Of a DNA stretch of 28,078 nucleotides, positions 6,565 through 12,294 are shown one piece after another (position 1 is the first letter of the stretch; every line of letters starts with the position of its first letter). A model generated the notes under the pieces. The model was not told the DNA's origin. It was given only the letters and a program-made list of their open reading frames with translations, and made no database searches. The position numbers and the translations under genes are program-made. Source of the stretch: a virus; IMG/VR virus record IMGVR_UViG_3300022074_000289, positions 1-28,078 of that record. One strand, written 5' to 3'.

Positions 6565-7110
6565 ATGAACATATTCTGCCTTAACGATAATCCAGTAACC
6601 GCAGCAGTCGAGATGTGCGACAAGCACATTCTCAAGATGCCAGTTGAGTGCGCACAACTGCTCGCTACCTGCTTCACCCTTGACCGCCTAGCCGAGCCTG
6701 ACTGCCCACGCACTCAGACCGGCAACCCGCGCAAGCACTTCAACCCTAAGCACCCGTCTAGCCTGTGGACACGCGAGACGCTAGCCAATATGTTCTGGCT
6801 CATCGACCACGCTACCGCGCTACTGTCAGAGTTTGAGCATCGCTACGGCAAGCAGCACTTCTGCGGCAGCTTCATACAGTGGGCGGCAGACAACATCGCT
6901 GACAGCGTTGTGCCAGATGGCGACCAGACTGAGTTCTCCATCGCCATTAATGACGAGCAGCAGTGCCGCCAAGATCCGCGCTTTGAGTCCGCATCAGTCG
7001 TAGACAAGTATCGCCTTTACTACGCGCACGACAAGCGCGACTTTGCCAAGTGGGACAAGGGTCGCCCTGCACCATCTTGGTATGACTCGCTGCTGGCTAG
7101 CAACGCATAG
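6565..7110 (+). CDS. Conserved phage protein with CDKH...KM motif
   Basis: The 181-residue protein belongs to a family common in phage genomes: MNIF start, then CDKH at 18-21 and KM at 24-25, SLWTRET near 72, a HRYGKQH segment, and FAKWDKGR.PSW at the end. Databases often label relatives 'pyrimidine dimer DNA glycosylase' (Pyr_excise), but I cannot confirm that activity. The conserved Cys, His and Lys residues near the N-terminus suggest an active site. The ATG at 6565 is chosen over the GTG at 6547, which would lie upstream of the -10 box. It is transcribed from its own leaderless promoter. A nucleic-acid repair or processing role fits the neighbours but is inference. Confidence 0.6.
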   Translation: MNIFCLNDNPVTAAVEMCDKHILKMPVECAQLLATCFTLDRLAEPDCPRTQTGNPRKHFNPKHPSSLWTRETLANMFWLIDHATALLSEFEHRYGKQHFCGSFIQWAADNIADSVVPDGDQTEFSIAINDEQQCRQDPRFESASVVDKYRLYYAHDKRDFAKWDKGRPAPSWYDSLLASNA

Positions 7111-7135
7111 ACACCCCCCCCTTACACCTACAAAC

Positions 7136-8200
7136 ATGGATACCCAAAAGATCACAACACTACGACCGTCTAGCCTACCAAAGTTAGCTCAATGCGCCGG
7201 ATACACCAACTCGCCATTCAAAGCTGGCCCGCCAGCAATGCGTGGCACTATAACTGACGAAGGTTATCGTGACTACTTCGCTATCGGCGAAGACGCAACC
7301 AACTTCGTGGAGATGGACGAGCGCATCGCTTGGCTATCGGCAGAGCAAGGCGTAGAGCTTGAACCCGCCAAGGCCGGTGTCCAGTGGGCTATTGACTACA
7401 CCAAGATGCTTGCTGGCGGCTGCGAGATCATCACTGACGAAGATCGCCTAACGGTAAAGACACCCATGCTGGATAGCAGCAGCGGGACTATGGACTGCCA
7501 CATACCAGAGAAGCGTATCATCATCGACCTCAAGAGCGGTATGGTGCGCAATTACAAGGAGCAGCTAGCAGCCTACGCAATGGAGGTGATGAACGACCGA
7601 TTTGAGGAAGAATACGACACCTACCTGTTATTCCTCGACAGTCAGACCGTTGTTCACTACAAATTTACCTTTGAGGAGGCTCAGGGCATCGTGGCGGCTA
7701 TACGCATGGCTACGCTAGACCCATACAAGCAACTCAAGGTTAATCAGTATTGCGGCTGGTGCGGCAGTAAGGACACTTGTCAGGAGCGCAGAAACATGGC
7801 AGCTCGCAGCATGGCAGCACTCGACACAGCAGAGAGATTCGACGCTATACTAGATGACCCCGATGAGTTGGCTGAGTTCCTAGTGGGCGTAGAGGCTCTG
7901 GATGACCTGTATAAGCGAGCTAAGGCTAAGGGCGTTGATTACATCAGTGAGGGCATTGATGTGCCGGGCTTCAAAATGGTGACGCGCAAAGGCAACGAGA
8001 CACTGCCTAACGACAGTCTATCTGAGTTCATCACCGCTAACAACATCCAACCGCACGACGTGGCGGCTCTGGCTGGCAACCCGTCGAAGAGTAAGTTCCT
8101 GAAGTTCGCTACAGAGGCGACCGGTGAGAACGCCGACTCTATCGAGGCTCAGGTTGAGTTCAAGCGAGGCGGTGGCAGCAAGTATCTTGCTAAGAAGTAG
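7136..8200 (+). CDS. Cas4/RecB-like PD-(D/E)XK nuclease (DUF2800-type)
   Basis: The 354-residue product has the RecB-nuclease signature: GTMD (117-120), the catalytic IIDLKSG (D131, K133) and QLAAY (Q143-Y147). Cys206, Cys209 and Cys215 in YCGWCGSKDTC, plus Cys20 in LAQC, reproduce the four-cysteine iron-sulfur arrangement of Cas4 and AddB-type nucleases. It should degrade or trim DNA ends as part of phage recombination. The C-terminal ~130 residues are helical, with a basic end. The start at 7136 avoids a long overlap with the preceding gene; bases just upstream are C- and A-rich (a run of eight C) without SD. The next gene begins 3 bases after its stop, so the two are cotranscribed. Confidence 0.82.
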   Translation: MDTQKITTLRPSSLPKLAQCAGYTNSPFKAGPPAMRGTITDEGYRDYFAIGEDATNFVEMDERIAWLSAEQGVELEPAKAGVQWAIDYTKMLAGGCEIITDEDRLTVKTPMLDSSSGTMDCHIPEKRIIIDLKSGMVRNYKEQLAAYAMEVMNDRFEEEYDTYLLFLDSQTVVHYKFTFEEAQGIVAAIRMATLDPYKQLKVNQYCGWCGSKDTCQERRNMAARSMAALDTAERFDAILDDPDELAEFLVGVEALDDLYKRAKAKGVDYISEGIDVPGFKMVTRKGNETLPNDSLSEFITANNIQPHDVAALAGNPSKSKFLKFATEATGENADSIEAQVEFKRGGGSKYLAKK

Positions 8201-8203
8201 ATT

Positions 8204-8626
8204 ATGAAAGACATACAATACAAGGAGCTACAGATAGGTTCTTGGGACTGCCGACTCATCTTTGCGATGGGCGGGACTCCCGAGGACGCAGAGCAGTTGA
8301 CTGAGAAGATGTTTGAGTCTGGTAATGACCAGATTACGAACAACACTGAGACAATCGCAGGTGAGATGGGTGCATTCCACTATTTTGAGGGATTCAAGGG
8401 TGGCACACTCTGGATCGAGAATATGCCAGAGACACCACAGACCATAGCGATACTGGCTCACGAAGTCACCCACGCCTCAAACCATATACTTGGGATGTCT
8501 GGAGTAATTATCGACACTGCAATTATGAACGACGAGCCACAGGCTTACCTAGTGCAACATCTGATGAGCGACTTCCTAAACTGGGCGTGGAGAATAAATT
8601 CTGAGAAAAGTGAAGAAAACGCTTGA
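8204..8626 (+). CDS. Small HEVTH zincin-like protein
   Basis: The 140-residue product contains AHEVTHASNH (His86, Glu87, His90) and, 21 residues after the second His, NDEPQAYLVQHL with Glu111. This HExxH plus downstream glutamate spacing is that of gluzincin-type metalloproteases in miniature form. The N-terminal ~80 residues form a small alpha/beta domain, and there is no signal peptide, so it acts in the cytoplasm. It starts 3 bases after the nuclease gene, with only a weak AAGAAG upstream, and should be cotranscribed with it. The substrate is unknown: a host regulator or a phage replication protein are both possible. Its position between a nuclease and an SSB-like protein is the only functional hint. 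Confidence 0.6.
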   Translation: MKDIQYKELQIGSWDCRLIFAMGGTPEDAEQLTEKMFESGNDQITNNTETIAGEMGAFHYFEGFKGGTLWIENMPETPQTIAILAHEVTHASNHILGMSGVIIDTAIMNDEPQAYLVQHLMSDFLNWAWRINSEKSEENA

Positions 8627-8650
8627 TCAATACAAATTCTTACCTAAAAT
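8623..8650 (+). promoter_or_regulatory. Sigma70-like promoter for the SSB-like gene
   Basis: TTGATC (8623-8628), a 16-base spacer, and TAAAAT (8645-8650). The predicted start near 8657 gives a leader of about 65 bases. The -35 overlaps the stop codon of the preceding gene. Confidence 0.5.
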
Positions 8651-8656
8651 GGGTAT

Positions 8657-8721
8657 AGACGAGGGAATGACCCCTCACCAAACCAACAACAAACCAAAAA
8701 ACAACAAAACAACATCACATT
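8657..8721 (+). promoter_or_regulatory. Hairpin plus CA-rich SD-less leader
   Basis: Predicted 5' leader with a stem near its start (GAGGG 8661-8665, CCCTC 8672-8676, 6-base loop), followed by about 40 bases built of CAA, ACC and AAAC units. There is no SD. Its architecture matches the leader at 3543-3602. Confidence 0.4.
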
Positions 8722-9144
8722 ATGGCAACATACATTTCTGGAGAAATTGAGTCCCGAGAGTCTACTGACCTTGAGGACGGAGTTTACGACATGGTCGTAA
8801 TCAACGCTCGCGAAGGTGAGACTGACATCAAGCGCACCCCATACATCGAGCTTGAGTGCGCGGTAGTTTCTGGCGGTTACAGCGTTGACGGCCCCAAGAA
8901 GTATATCCACAAGGAGAGCCTCTACTTCACTGAGAAGTCAGGCTGGCGCATCGACCAGTATCGCGCATCTCGCGGTGACTCAGTCGTAGCTGGTGAGGCT
9001 GTCGAGATGACCGCTAACAGCGTTCTCGGTGACACCTTCAAGGCAAAAATTCACCATAAGCCCGGTAAAGACGGCACAGGTAGCTGGCCCGCAGTTCACT
9101 ACTTCATTGAGAAGGCAGGAGCCGCAACGACCGACCCGTTCTAA
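8722..9144 (+). CDS. SSB-like protein (DUF669-type)
   Basis: The 140-residue protein is mainly beta-strand with an OB-like pattern: GVYDMVVINARE, PYIELECAVVSG, KKYIHKESLYFTEKSG, then a VEMTANSVLGDTFKAKIHHK segment. A short acidic end finishes in TTDPF. Small proteins of this type (DUF669) sit next to Sak4-like ATPases and nucleases and act as single-strand DNA binding proteins. The closing D-P-F resembles the protein-docking tip of bacterial SSB. It is the last gene of the arm, with its own promoter, a structured CA-rich leader and a strong terminator 32 bases after the stop, so high independent expression is likely. The SSB role is inferred from size, pattern and context. Confidence 0.6.
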   Translation: MATYISGEIESRESTDLEDGVYDMVVINAREGETDIKRTPYIELECAVVSGGYSVDGPKKYIHKESLYFTEKSGWRIDQYRASRGDSVVAGEAVEMTANSVLGDTFKAKIHHKPGKDGTGSWPAVHYFIEKAGAATTDPF

Positions 9145-9175
9145 GTCGTAAACCGAAACCGTATAACCACCACAA

Positions 9176-9211
9176 AAAAGCCCCGCTTGACTAGGATCGA
9201 GCGGGGCTTTT
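9176..9211. terminator. Bidirectional intrinsic terminator
   Basis: AAAAGCCCCGCT (9176-9187) and AGCGGGGCTTTT (9200-9211) pair perfectly around a 12-base loop. A T-rich tail follows on the + strand, and the A-run gives a T-run on the - strand. It lies between convergent arms, ending the early transcripts and the late lysis transcript. Confidence 0.9.
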
Positions 9212-9234
9212 CTTTTTAATTATTGGCTATTCTC

Positions 9235-10131
9235 TTATGCGTCCCGATTCTTTAGGATGCGGCTAACATCGGACTCAACTAGTGCGCGGAACTCAGAGAT
9301 TGTGAGCGCCTTGCCGTCTACGACCAAGGATGCGCCCATGTCGGTCTTTCTGCCGGGGCTGACCTCGTCGTGAGACGTGATGTTGTCCAACTTGAATACG
9401 CGAGGGTTGTTGAGGTAGAGCCAGCAGCACAGCTTTCTGGCGGCTAACACCTGCTCGTCCGTCAGCTTGTGGTAGTATCCGCGATCAATGTTTTCCCTAG
9501 TCTCGCTAAACATCACCTCGTCGGCGGGGATCTCGGTCTTGAACCAAGAGTAGAACTTGTCGCCTCGCTTTGTTAGCGTTCCAGCAGCTTGCATCTCTAA
9601 GCCGCAGAAATCGTCTGAGACGTAGCCGCTGCAATTGGGGTGCGATGACTTGCCAGCGTGGTAGCCGTAGTAGGCTAGCGAGTCTGACTGCGCGATATTG
9701 CCGTCCTTGTCGCCCAGCAGGTAAAGCATACCAGTGTCGCGCATGAGTTTGTTGCCAGCCTCGATGCCGTTGCGGTGTCCCGCCGTCCAGTGGAGGACGA
9801 TGCCCTTGGGGTAGCCCTGCGCGTAAGTTCCGCGCTTGTCTCCGCTCTTGCAGTCAACCGCCCAAGGTATCCAGTTCTTGACCTCGCCGAAAGAATAGTG
9901 CTTAGGGTCGTGTATATCGAGATCGTCAGACTGACTGGCGGCAACCTCCGCAGACTTATCTGTGACAGCCTCCTGTGTGCCCTCAGCGGGTTTCTTGTGG
10001 CTCAGTAGGTCGTAGAATACCGACAGGAGATTCTCCCTCTCAAACCCCGTCAGGCCGCAGTAGTGACCGTTATTTAGTCTCCACACCTCAGTCCAAGCCG
10101 CTTTCTCTTGGCTCTCGCTTAAATTAGACAT
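9235..10131 (-). CDS. N-acetylmuramoyl-L-alanine amidase endolysin
   Basis: The 298-residue protein has an Amidase_2/PGRP catalytic domain from about residue 85 to 275. Zinc ligands are His114 in VLHWTAGH, His254 in TSHDEV and Asp264 in SPGRKTDMG. The first ~75 residues form a separate helical and acidic region of unknown role. The enzyme cuts the bond between muramic acid and the stem peptide. There is no signal peptide, so it needs the holin to reach the wall. It is the last gene of the leftward arm and the only one with a consensus SD (AGGAGG, 8 bases before the ATG), embedded in the end of the overlapping lipoprotein gene. The stop is about 23 bases from the shared terminator stem. Confidence 0.93.
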   Translation of the reverse strand: MSNLSESQEKAAWTEVWRLNNGHYCGLTGFERENLLSVFYDLLSHKKPAEGTQEAVTDKSAEVAASQSDDLDIHDPKHYSFGEVKNWIPWAVDCKSGDKRGTYAQGYPKGIVLHWTAGHRNGIEAGNKLMRDTGMLYLLGDKDGNIAQSDSLAYYGYHAGKSSHPNCSGYVSDDFCGLEMQAAGTLTKRGDKFYSWFKTEIPADEVMFSETRENIDRGYYHKLTDEQVLAARKLCCWLYLNNPRVFKLDNITSHDEVSPGRKTDMGASLVVDGKALTISEFRALVESDVSRILKNRDA

Positions 10132-10132
10132 A

Positions 10133-10372
10133 TTACTCGCCTCCTACAATCAAAGCCCTGAGATACGAGTGATGTGAGTGCATCTTCTGCCCTCTGCCAG
10201 TGACTTTGCCCTCTTTGAAGTAATACTCGCGACCCTCAATCAGAGTCACCGTAGATGGATTGTATAACTGCGAGCTGTTGATCTGCGCGTTTTTTGCGCT
10301 TTGCGACGATTTCGATGCGCAATTTGTCAGCAGCAGTGCCACTATAGCCAAGCTCAAAAATCTCATCCTCAT
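10133..10372 (-). CDS. Candidate o-spanin lipoprotein (Rz1-like), embedded
   Basis: The chosen start at 10372 gives 79 residues beginning MRMRFLSLAIVALLLTNC, a short basic head, hydrophobic core and lipobox-like LTNC. The -1 residue is Asn rather than Gly, Ala or Ser, so the lipobox is not perfect. A longer frame back to 10447 would bury the signal. A second ATG at 10366 is equally possible. The gene starts inside the 10236-10481 gene in another frame, overlaps it by 137 bases and ends 1 base before the endolysin start. This nested, out-of-phase layout next to an endolysin is typical of outer-membrane spanins (Rz1), which help disrupt the outer membrane. The assignment rests on layout and the lipoprotein signal. 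Confidence 0.6.
   Translation of the reverse strand: MRMRFLSLAIVALLLTNCASKSSQSAKNAQINSSQLYNPSTVTLIEGREYYFKEGKVTGRGQKMHSHHSYLRALIVGGE
10140..10145 (-). promoter_or_regulatory. Consensus Shine-Dalgarno of the endolysin
   Basis: AGGAGG on the - strand, 8 bases before the endolysin ATG, lying within the last codons of the o-spanin candidate. It is notable because almost every other start in the window lacks an SD. Confidence 0.8.
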
Positions 10373-10481
10373 ATTTCTCGATGTCCTTGCTGATTTCCCG
10401 CAACTGCTTGGCGGGATACACATAACGAAGAAAGGCGGCGAGCGCATCGAGCGCCGCCGCCATAGCCTTAATAAAACCCAT
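10236..10481 (-). CDS. Candidate i-spanin (Rz-like) or lysis accessory protein
   Basis: The 81-residue product has an N-terminal hydrophobic to amphipathic helix (residues 1-23, with Lys5 and Asp12 interrupting it), then a highly charged helical region with EISKDIEKYEDEI and a KRKKR cluster. Position fits an inner-membrane spanin: directly after the holin, before the endolysin, with a lipoprotein gene nested in another frame. However, the N-terminal helix is a weak membrane segment, so it may instead be a peripheral lysis or membrane-remodelling protein. It starts 5 bases after the holin stop without an SD, suggesting coupled translation. The coding frame is supported by the overlap pattern; the function is inferred. 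Confidence 0.5.
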   Translation of the reverse strand: MGFIKAMAAALDALAAFLRYVYPAKQLREISKDIEKYEDEIFELGYSGTAADKLRIEIVAKRKKRADQQLAVIQSIYGDSD

Positions 10482-10486
10482 CGGTT

Positions 10487-10657
10487 TTACTCAGCCTTCT
10501 TCTTCTGGATGATAGACCAAGCAACACCAATGATGGTGATGGCTGCTCCAACAAGCTCAACAGATGAGGCTTCGTCGAGGTAACCCTTGCTTACTGCAAG
10601 ACCACCGCCGAAGGTAAGGATGTGGCGAAGAACGCCAAGAACTGATTCTTTGTTCAT
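10487..10657 (-). CDS. Small holin (Pam3-gp28-like)
   Basis: This 56-residue frame encodes MNKESVLGVLRHILTFGG, a KGYLDEAS turn, a hydrophobic segment (about residues 34-50, LVGAAITIIGVAWSII) and a QKKKAE tail. The pattern of an N-terminal LRH-LTF-GG helix, a KGYLDE turn, one membrane helix and a Lys-rich end is that of the short phage holin family typified by cyanophage Pam3 gp28. It would form inner-membrane lesions that release or activate the amidase. It sits at the expected place, 5 bases before the i-spanin candidate. The upstream bases are CA-rich (ACAACACAACACA) without an SD. Confidence 0.75.
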   Translation of the reverse strand: MNKESVLGVLRHILTFGGGLAVSKGYLDEASSVELVGAAITIIGVAWSIIQKKKAE

Positions 10658-10689
10658 AATACTATGTGTTGTGTTGTGTTGTTCAATAA

Positions 10690-11031
10690 TTACCCAGCGT
10701 CAACGTCCTCACTGCTCTCAGCGGCGTTTTTCGCCAACCAAGCAGGTAGAGCCAATGTGAGCTTGCTTGTGAAGACTAGGAAAGCCTCGCCCACCTCCGG
10801 CACTTCAGACATGAGAGCGTCCATGTCTCCTGTGCGGAGAGTGTAAGCCTTTTTGGTGTAGTCCTTCTCGCCCGTATCGCTGCTCATATAGTGAGCGGTC
10901 ACGGTGCAAGCCTTGCCACCTTCGGCGCTCTGGTCTTGGTAGCGTAGGTGGGATACGAAAACGCCGTCCAAAGCTGGCTTTTCGATGGTTTCTGCTGGCA
11001 GAGTTTCTTCTGCGGGTATGATTGGAGTCAT
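10690..11031 (-). CDS. Unknown small protein between fibre and lysis genes
   Basis: I do not recognise this 113-residue protein. It is soluble, acidic at both ends (AEETLPAE start, SSEDVDAG end), with a predicted beta-rich middle (VFVSHLRYQD, CTVTAHYMSSD, KAYTLRTGDMD) and an amphipathic helix near residues 88-105. It has no signal or membrane segment. It lies after the collagen-like fibre gene and before the holin, a slot often holding fibre assembly or attachment factors. That is only a positional guess. The start codon is preceded by CA-rich sequence (ACGCACAACACT) without SD, and the gap to the holin gene contains ACAACACAACACA. Confidence 0.55.
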   Translation of the reverse strand: MTPIIPAEETLPAETIEKPALDGVFVSHLRYQDQSAEGGKACTVTAHYMSSDTGEKDYTKKAYTLRTGDMDALMSEVPEVGEAFLVFTSKLTLALPAWLAKNAAESSEDVDAG

Positions 11032-11054
11032 AGTGTTGTGCGTTTATTGTTAAA

Positions 11055-12245
11055 TTATCCTGCACTGATTTTGAGCGTTCCGCTATCATTCCATAATCGA
11101 CCAGCAACGGCAGGATCTGATGTGGGAAGGCCGCTGAAGTCAACGTCACCTTTGGCCTCAAGGTCTTGTTCAACAGTTACGTGACCACCGTATTCGATTT
11201 TGAGCGCATCTGTGTTTTGAACCCTCCATCTAAAAGCATATCCGTTGGCAAGGGCAACGACGTTATGGCTAATTCCTGAAAATTGGTAGTTTTTGGAAGC
11301 CTCACCCGATCCAATGTAGGAAACTCTGTCATAAAAATTCCCGTTGCTGTTTTCAACGTCTATGCCGGTGCCGCCGTTGTGCTTGAGAATAATTTTACCA
11401 TCCACATTCAGCGTCCCCGTCCCGCCACCAACGTCAACACTGGCTCCGTTGCTGAGAGAGATGTCTCCTGATAAGTCTAAGTTGTCAGCATAAGCGTCAC
11501 CAAATCGACCCGTCGAAGAGTCACCTATGTCTCTCGCGTTTGAGTCGGACATTAGGTCACCCTTTACAACTAAGCCGGTCGAGTCCATAGTCAGCTTGGC
11601 TACATTGTCGGCAGAAAGTGTCAATTCTTGACCCAGAGCATCAAGTAGCAACTCACCACTGTTGCTTCCGAGCCTAAGAGACTCGGTGGAGACGTTTGAC
11701 CCGTTAGGAGCTATAGCGATAAAAGTTGGTGATGAGATTACTGATCCTGATACTCCGCTACCACTATCAACCTCAAGACCCGCAAAACTGGGCGAGTCCG
11801 TCGTGTCAAGCTCTGCCGCAGCGCGAATCTCTGCTGCTGTGGCCGCATCCAGATTAGATCCATCGCCAAATACAACGCCGTCTATGTCTGTGGGGCTACC
11901 CAAGTTAACCACGGCATCTGATCCGTCAGCACCATCCGCTCCGTCAGAACCGTCAGCGCCATCCGCACCGTCTACACCGTCTGCTCCATCAGCACCATCG
12001 GCTCCCGCTGGCCCCGCTGGCCCCGCAACTCCAGCTGGGCCTTGTATCCCCTGATCACCCTGCGCTCCCGCTGGCCCCGCTGGGCCTTGAGCGCCATCAG
12101 CACCGTCGGCGCCGTTGATTCCGTCAGCACCGTCCGCTCCCGCAGGGCCGACTTGACCCTGCTCACCTTGTGCGCCCTGCGGCCCCGCTGGGCCTTGGGT
12201 GCTGATTTTGACGTGTGATCCTTGATTGTTTATCTTAACTGCCAT
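11055..12245 (-). CDS. Collagen-like tail fibre protein
   Basis: The 396-residue protein has a short N-terminal head (1-17), an unbroken run of 31 G-X-Y triplets (residues 18-110), then a ~285-residue beta-rich fibre domain. The triplets shift from GPA/GPQ types early to almost pure GAD/GSD later. The fibre domain has strand repeats such as LDLSGDISLSNGAS and ends in a short AGRLWNDSGTLKISAG module. Collagen triplets in phage fibres form stiff trimeric rods, so this is probably a trimeric receptor-binding or decoration fibre. The distal domain should carry the ligand-binding or trimerisation function. AAGG lies 7 bases before the ATG. It is the third large adhesion gene in a row and is likely cotranscribed with them. 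Confidence 0.85.
   Translation of the reverse strand: MAVKINNQGSHVKISTQGPAGPQGAQGEQGQVGPAGADGADGINGADGADGAQGPAGPAGAQGDQGIQGPAGVAGPAGPAGADGADGADGVDGADGADGSDGADGADGSDAVVNLGSPTDIDGVVFGDGSNLDAATAAEIRAAAELDTTDSPSFAGLEVDSGSGVSGSVISSPTFIAIAPNGSNVSTESLRLGSNSGELLLDALGQELTLSADNVAKLTMDSTGLVVKGDLMSDSNARDIGDSSTGRFGDAYADNLDLSGDISLSNGASVDVGGGTGTLNVDGKIILKHNGGTGIDVENSNGNFYDRVSYIGSGEASKNYQFSGISHNVVALANGYAFRWRVQNTDALKIEYGGHVTVEQDLEAKGDVDFSGLPTSDPAVAGRLWNDSGTLKISAG
11916..12194 (-). repeat. Collagen G-X-Y coding repeat
   Basis: A 279-base stretch encodes 31 consecutive Gly-X-Y triplets with a 9- and 18-base near-periodicity at DNA level. Such repeats can expand and contract, so fibre length may vary between relatives. 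Confidence 0.85.
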
Positions 12246-12294
12246 GATAATACCTTGTGGTCAACTGGTGAGCCAGACTTAATTCAGATTTCAA

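Noticed and set aside
7043-7135. N-terminal extension of the Cas4-like nuclease
   Set aside because: It overlaps the preceding gene in another frame and contains no nuclease similarity; the ATG at 7136 fits better.
11916-12194. Repetitive DNA as a CRISPR or satellite array
   Set aside because: The periodicity is explained by Gly-X-Y codons in an intact gene; there are no unique spacers.
12246-12294. TTGACC and TATTAT upstream of the collagen-like gene
   Set aside because: The boxes are only 6 bases apart, too close for a promoter.
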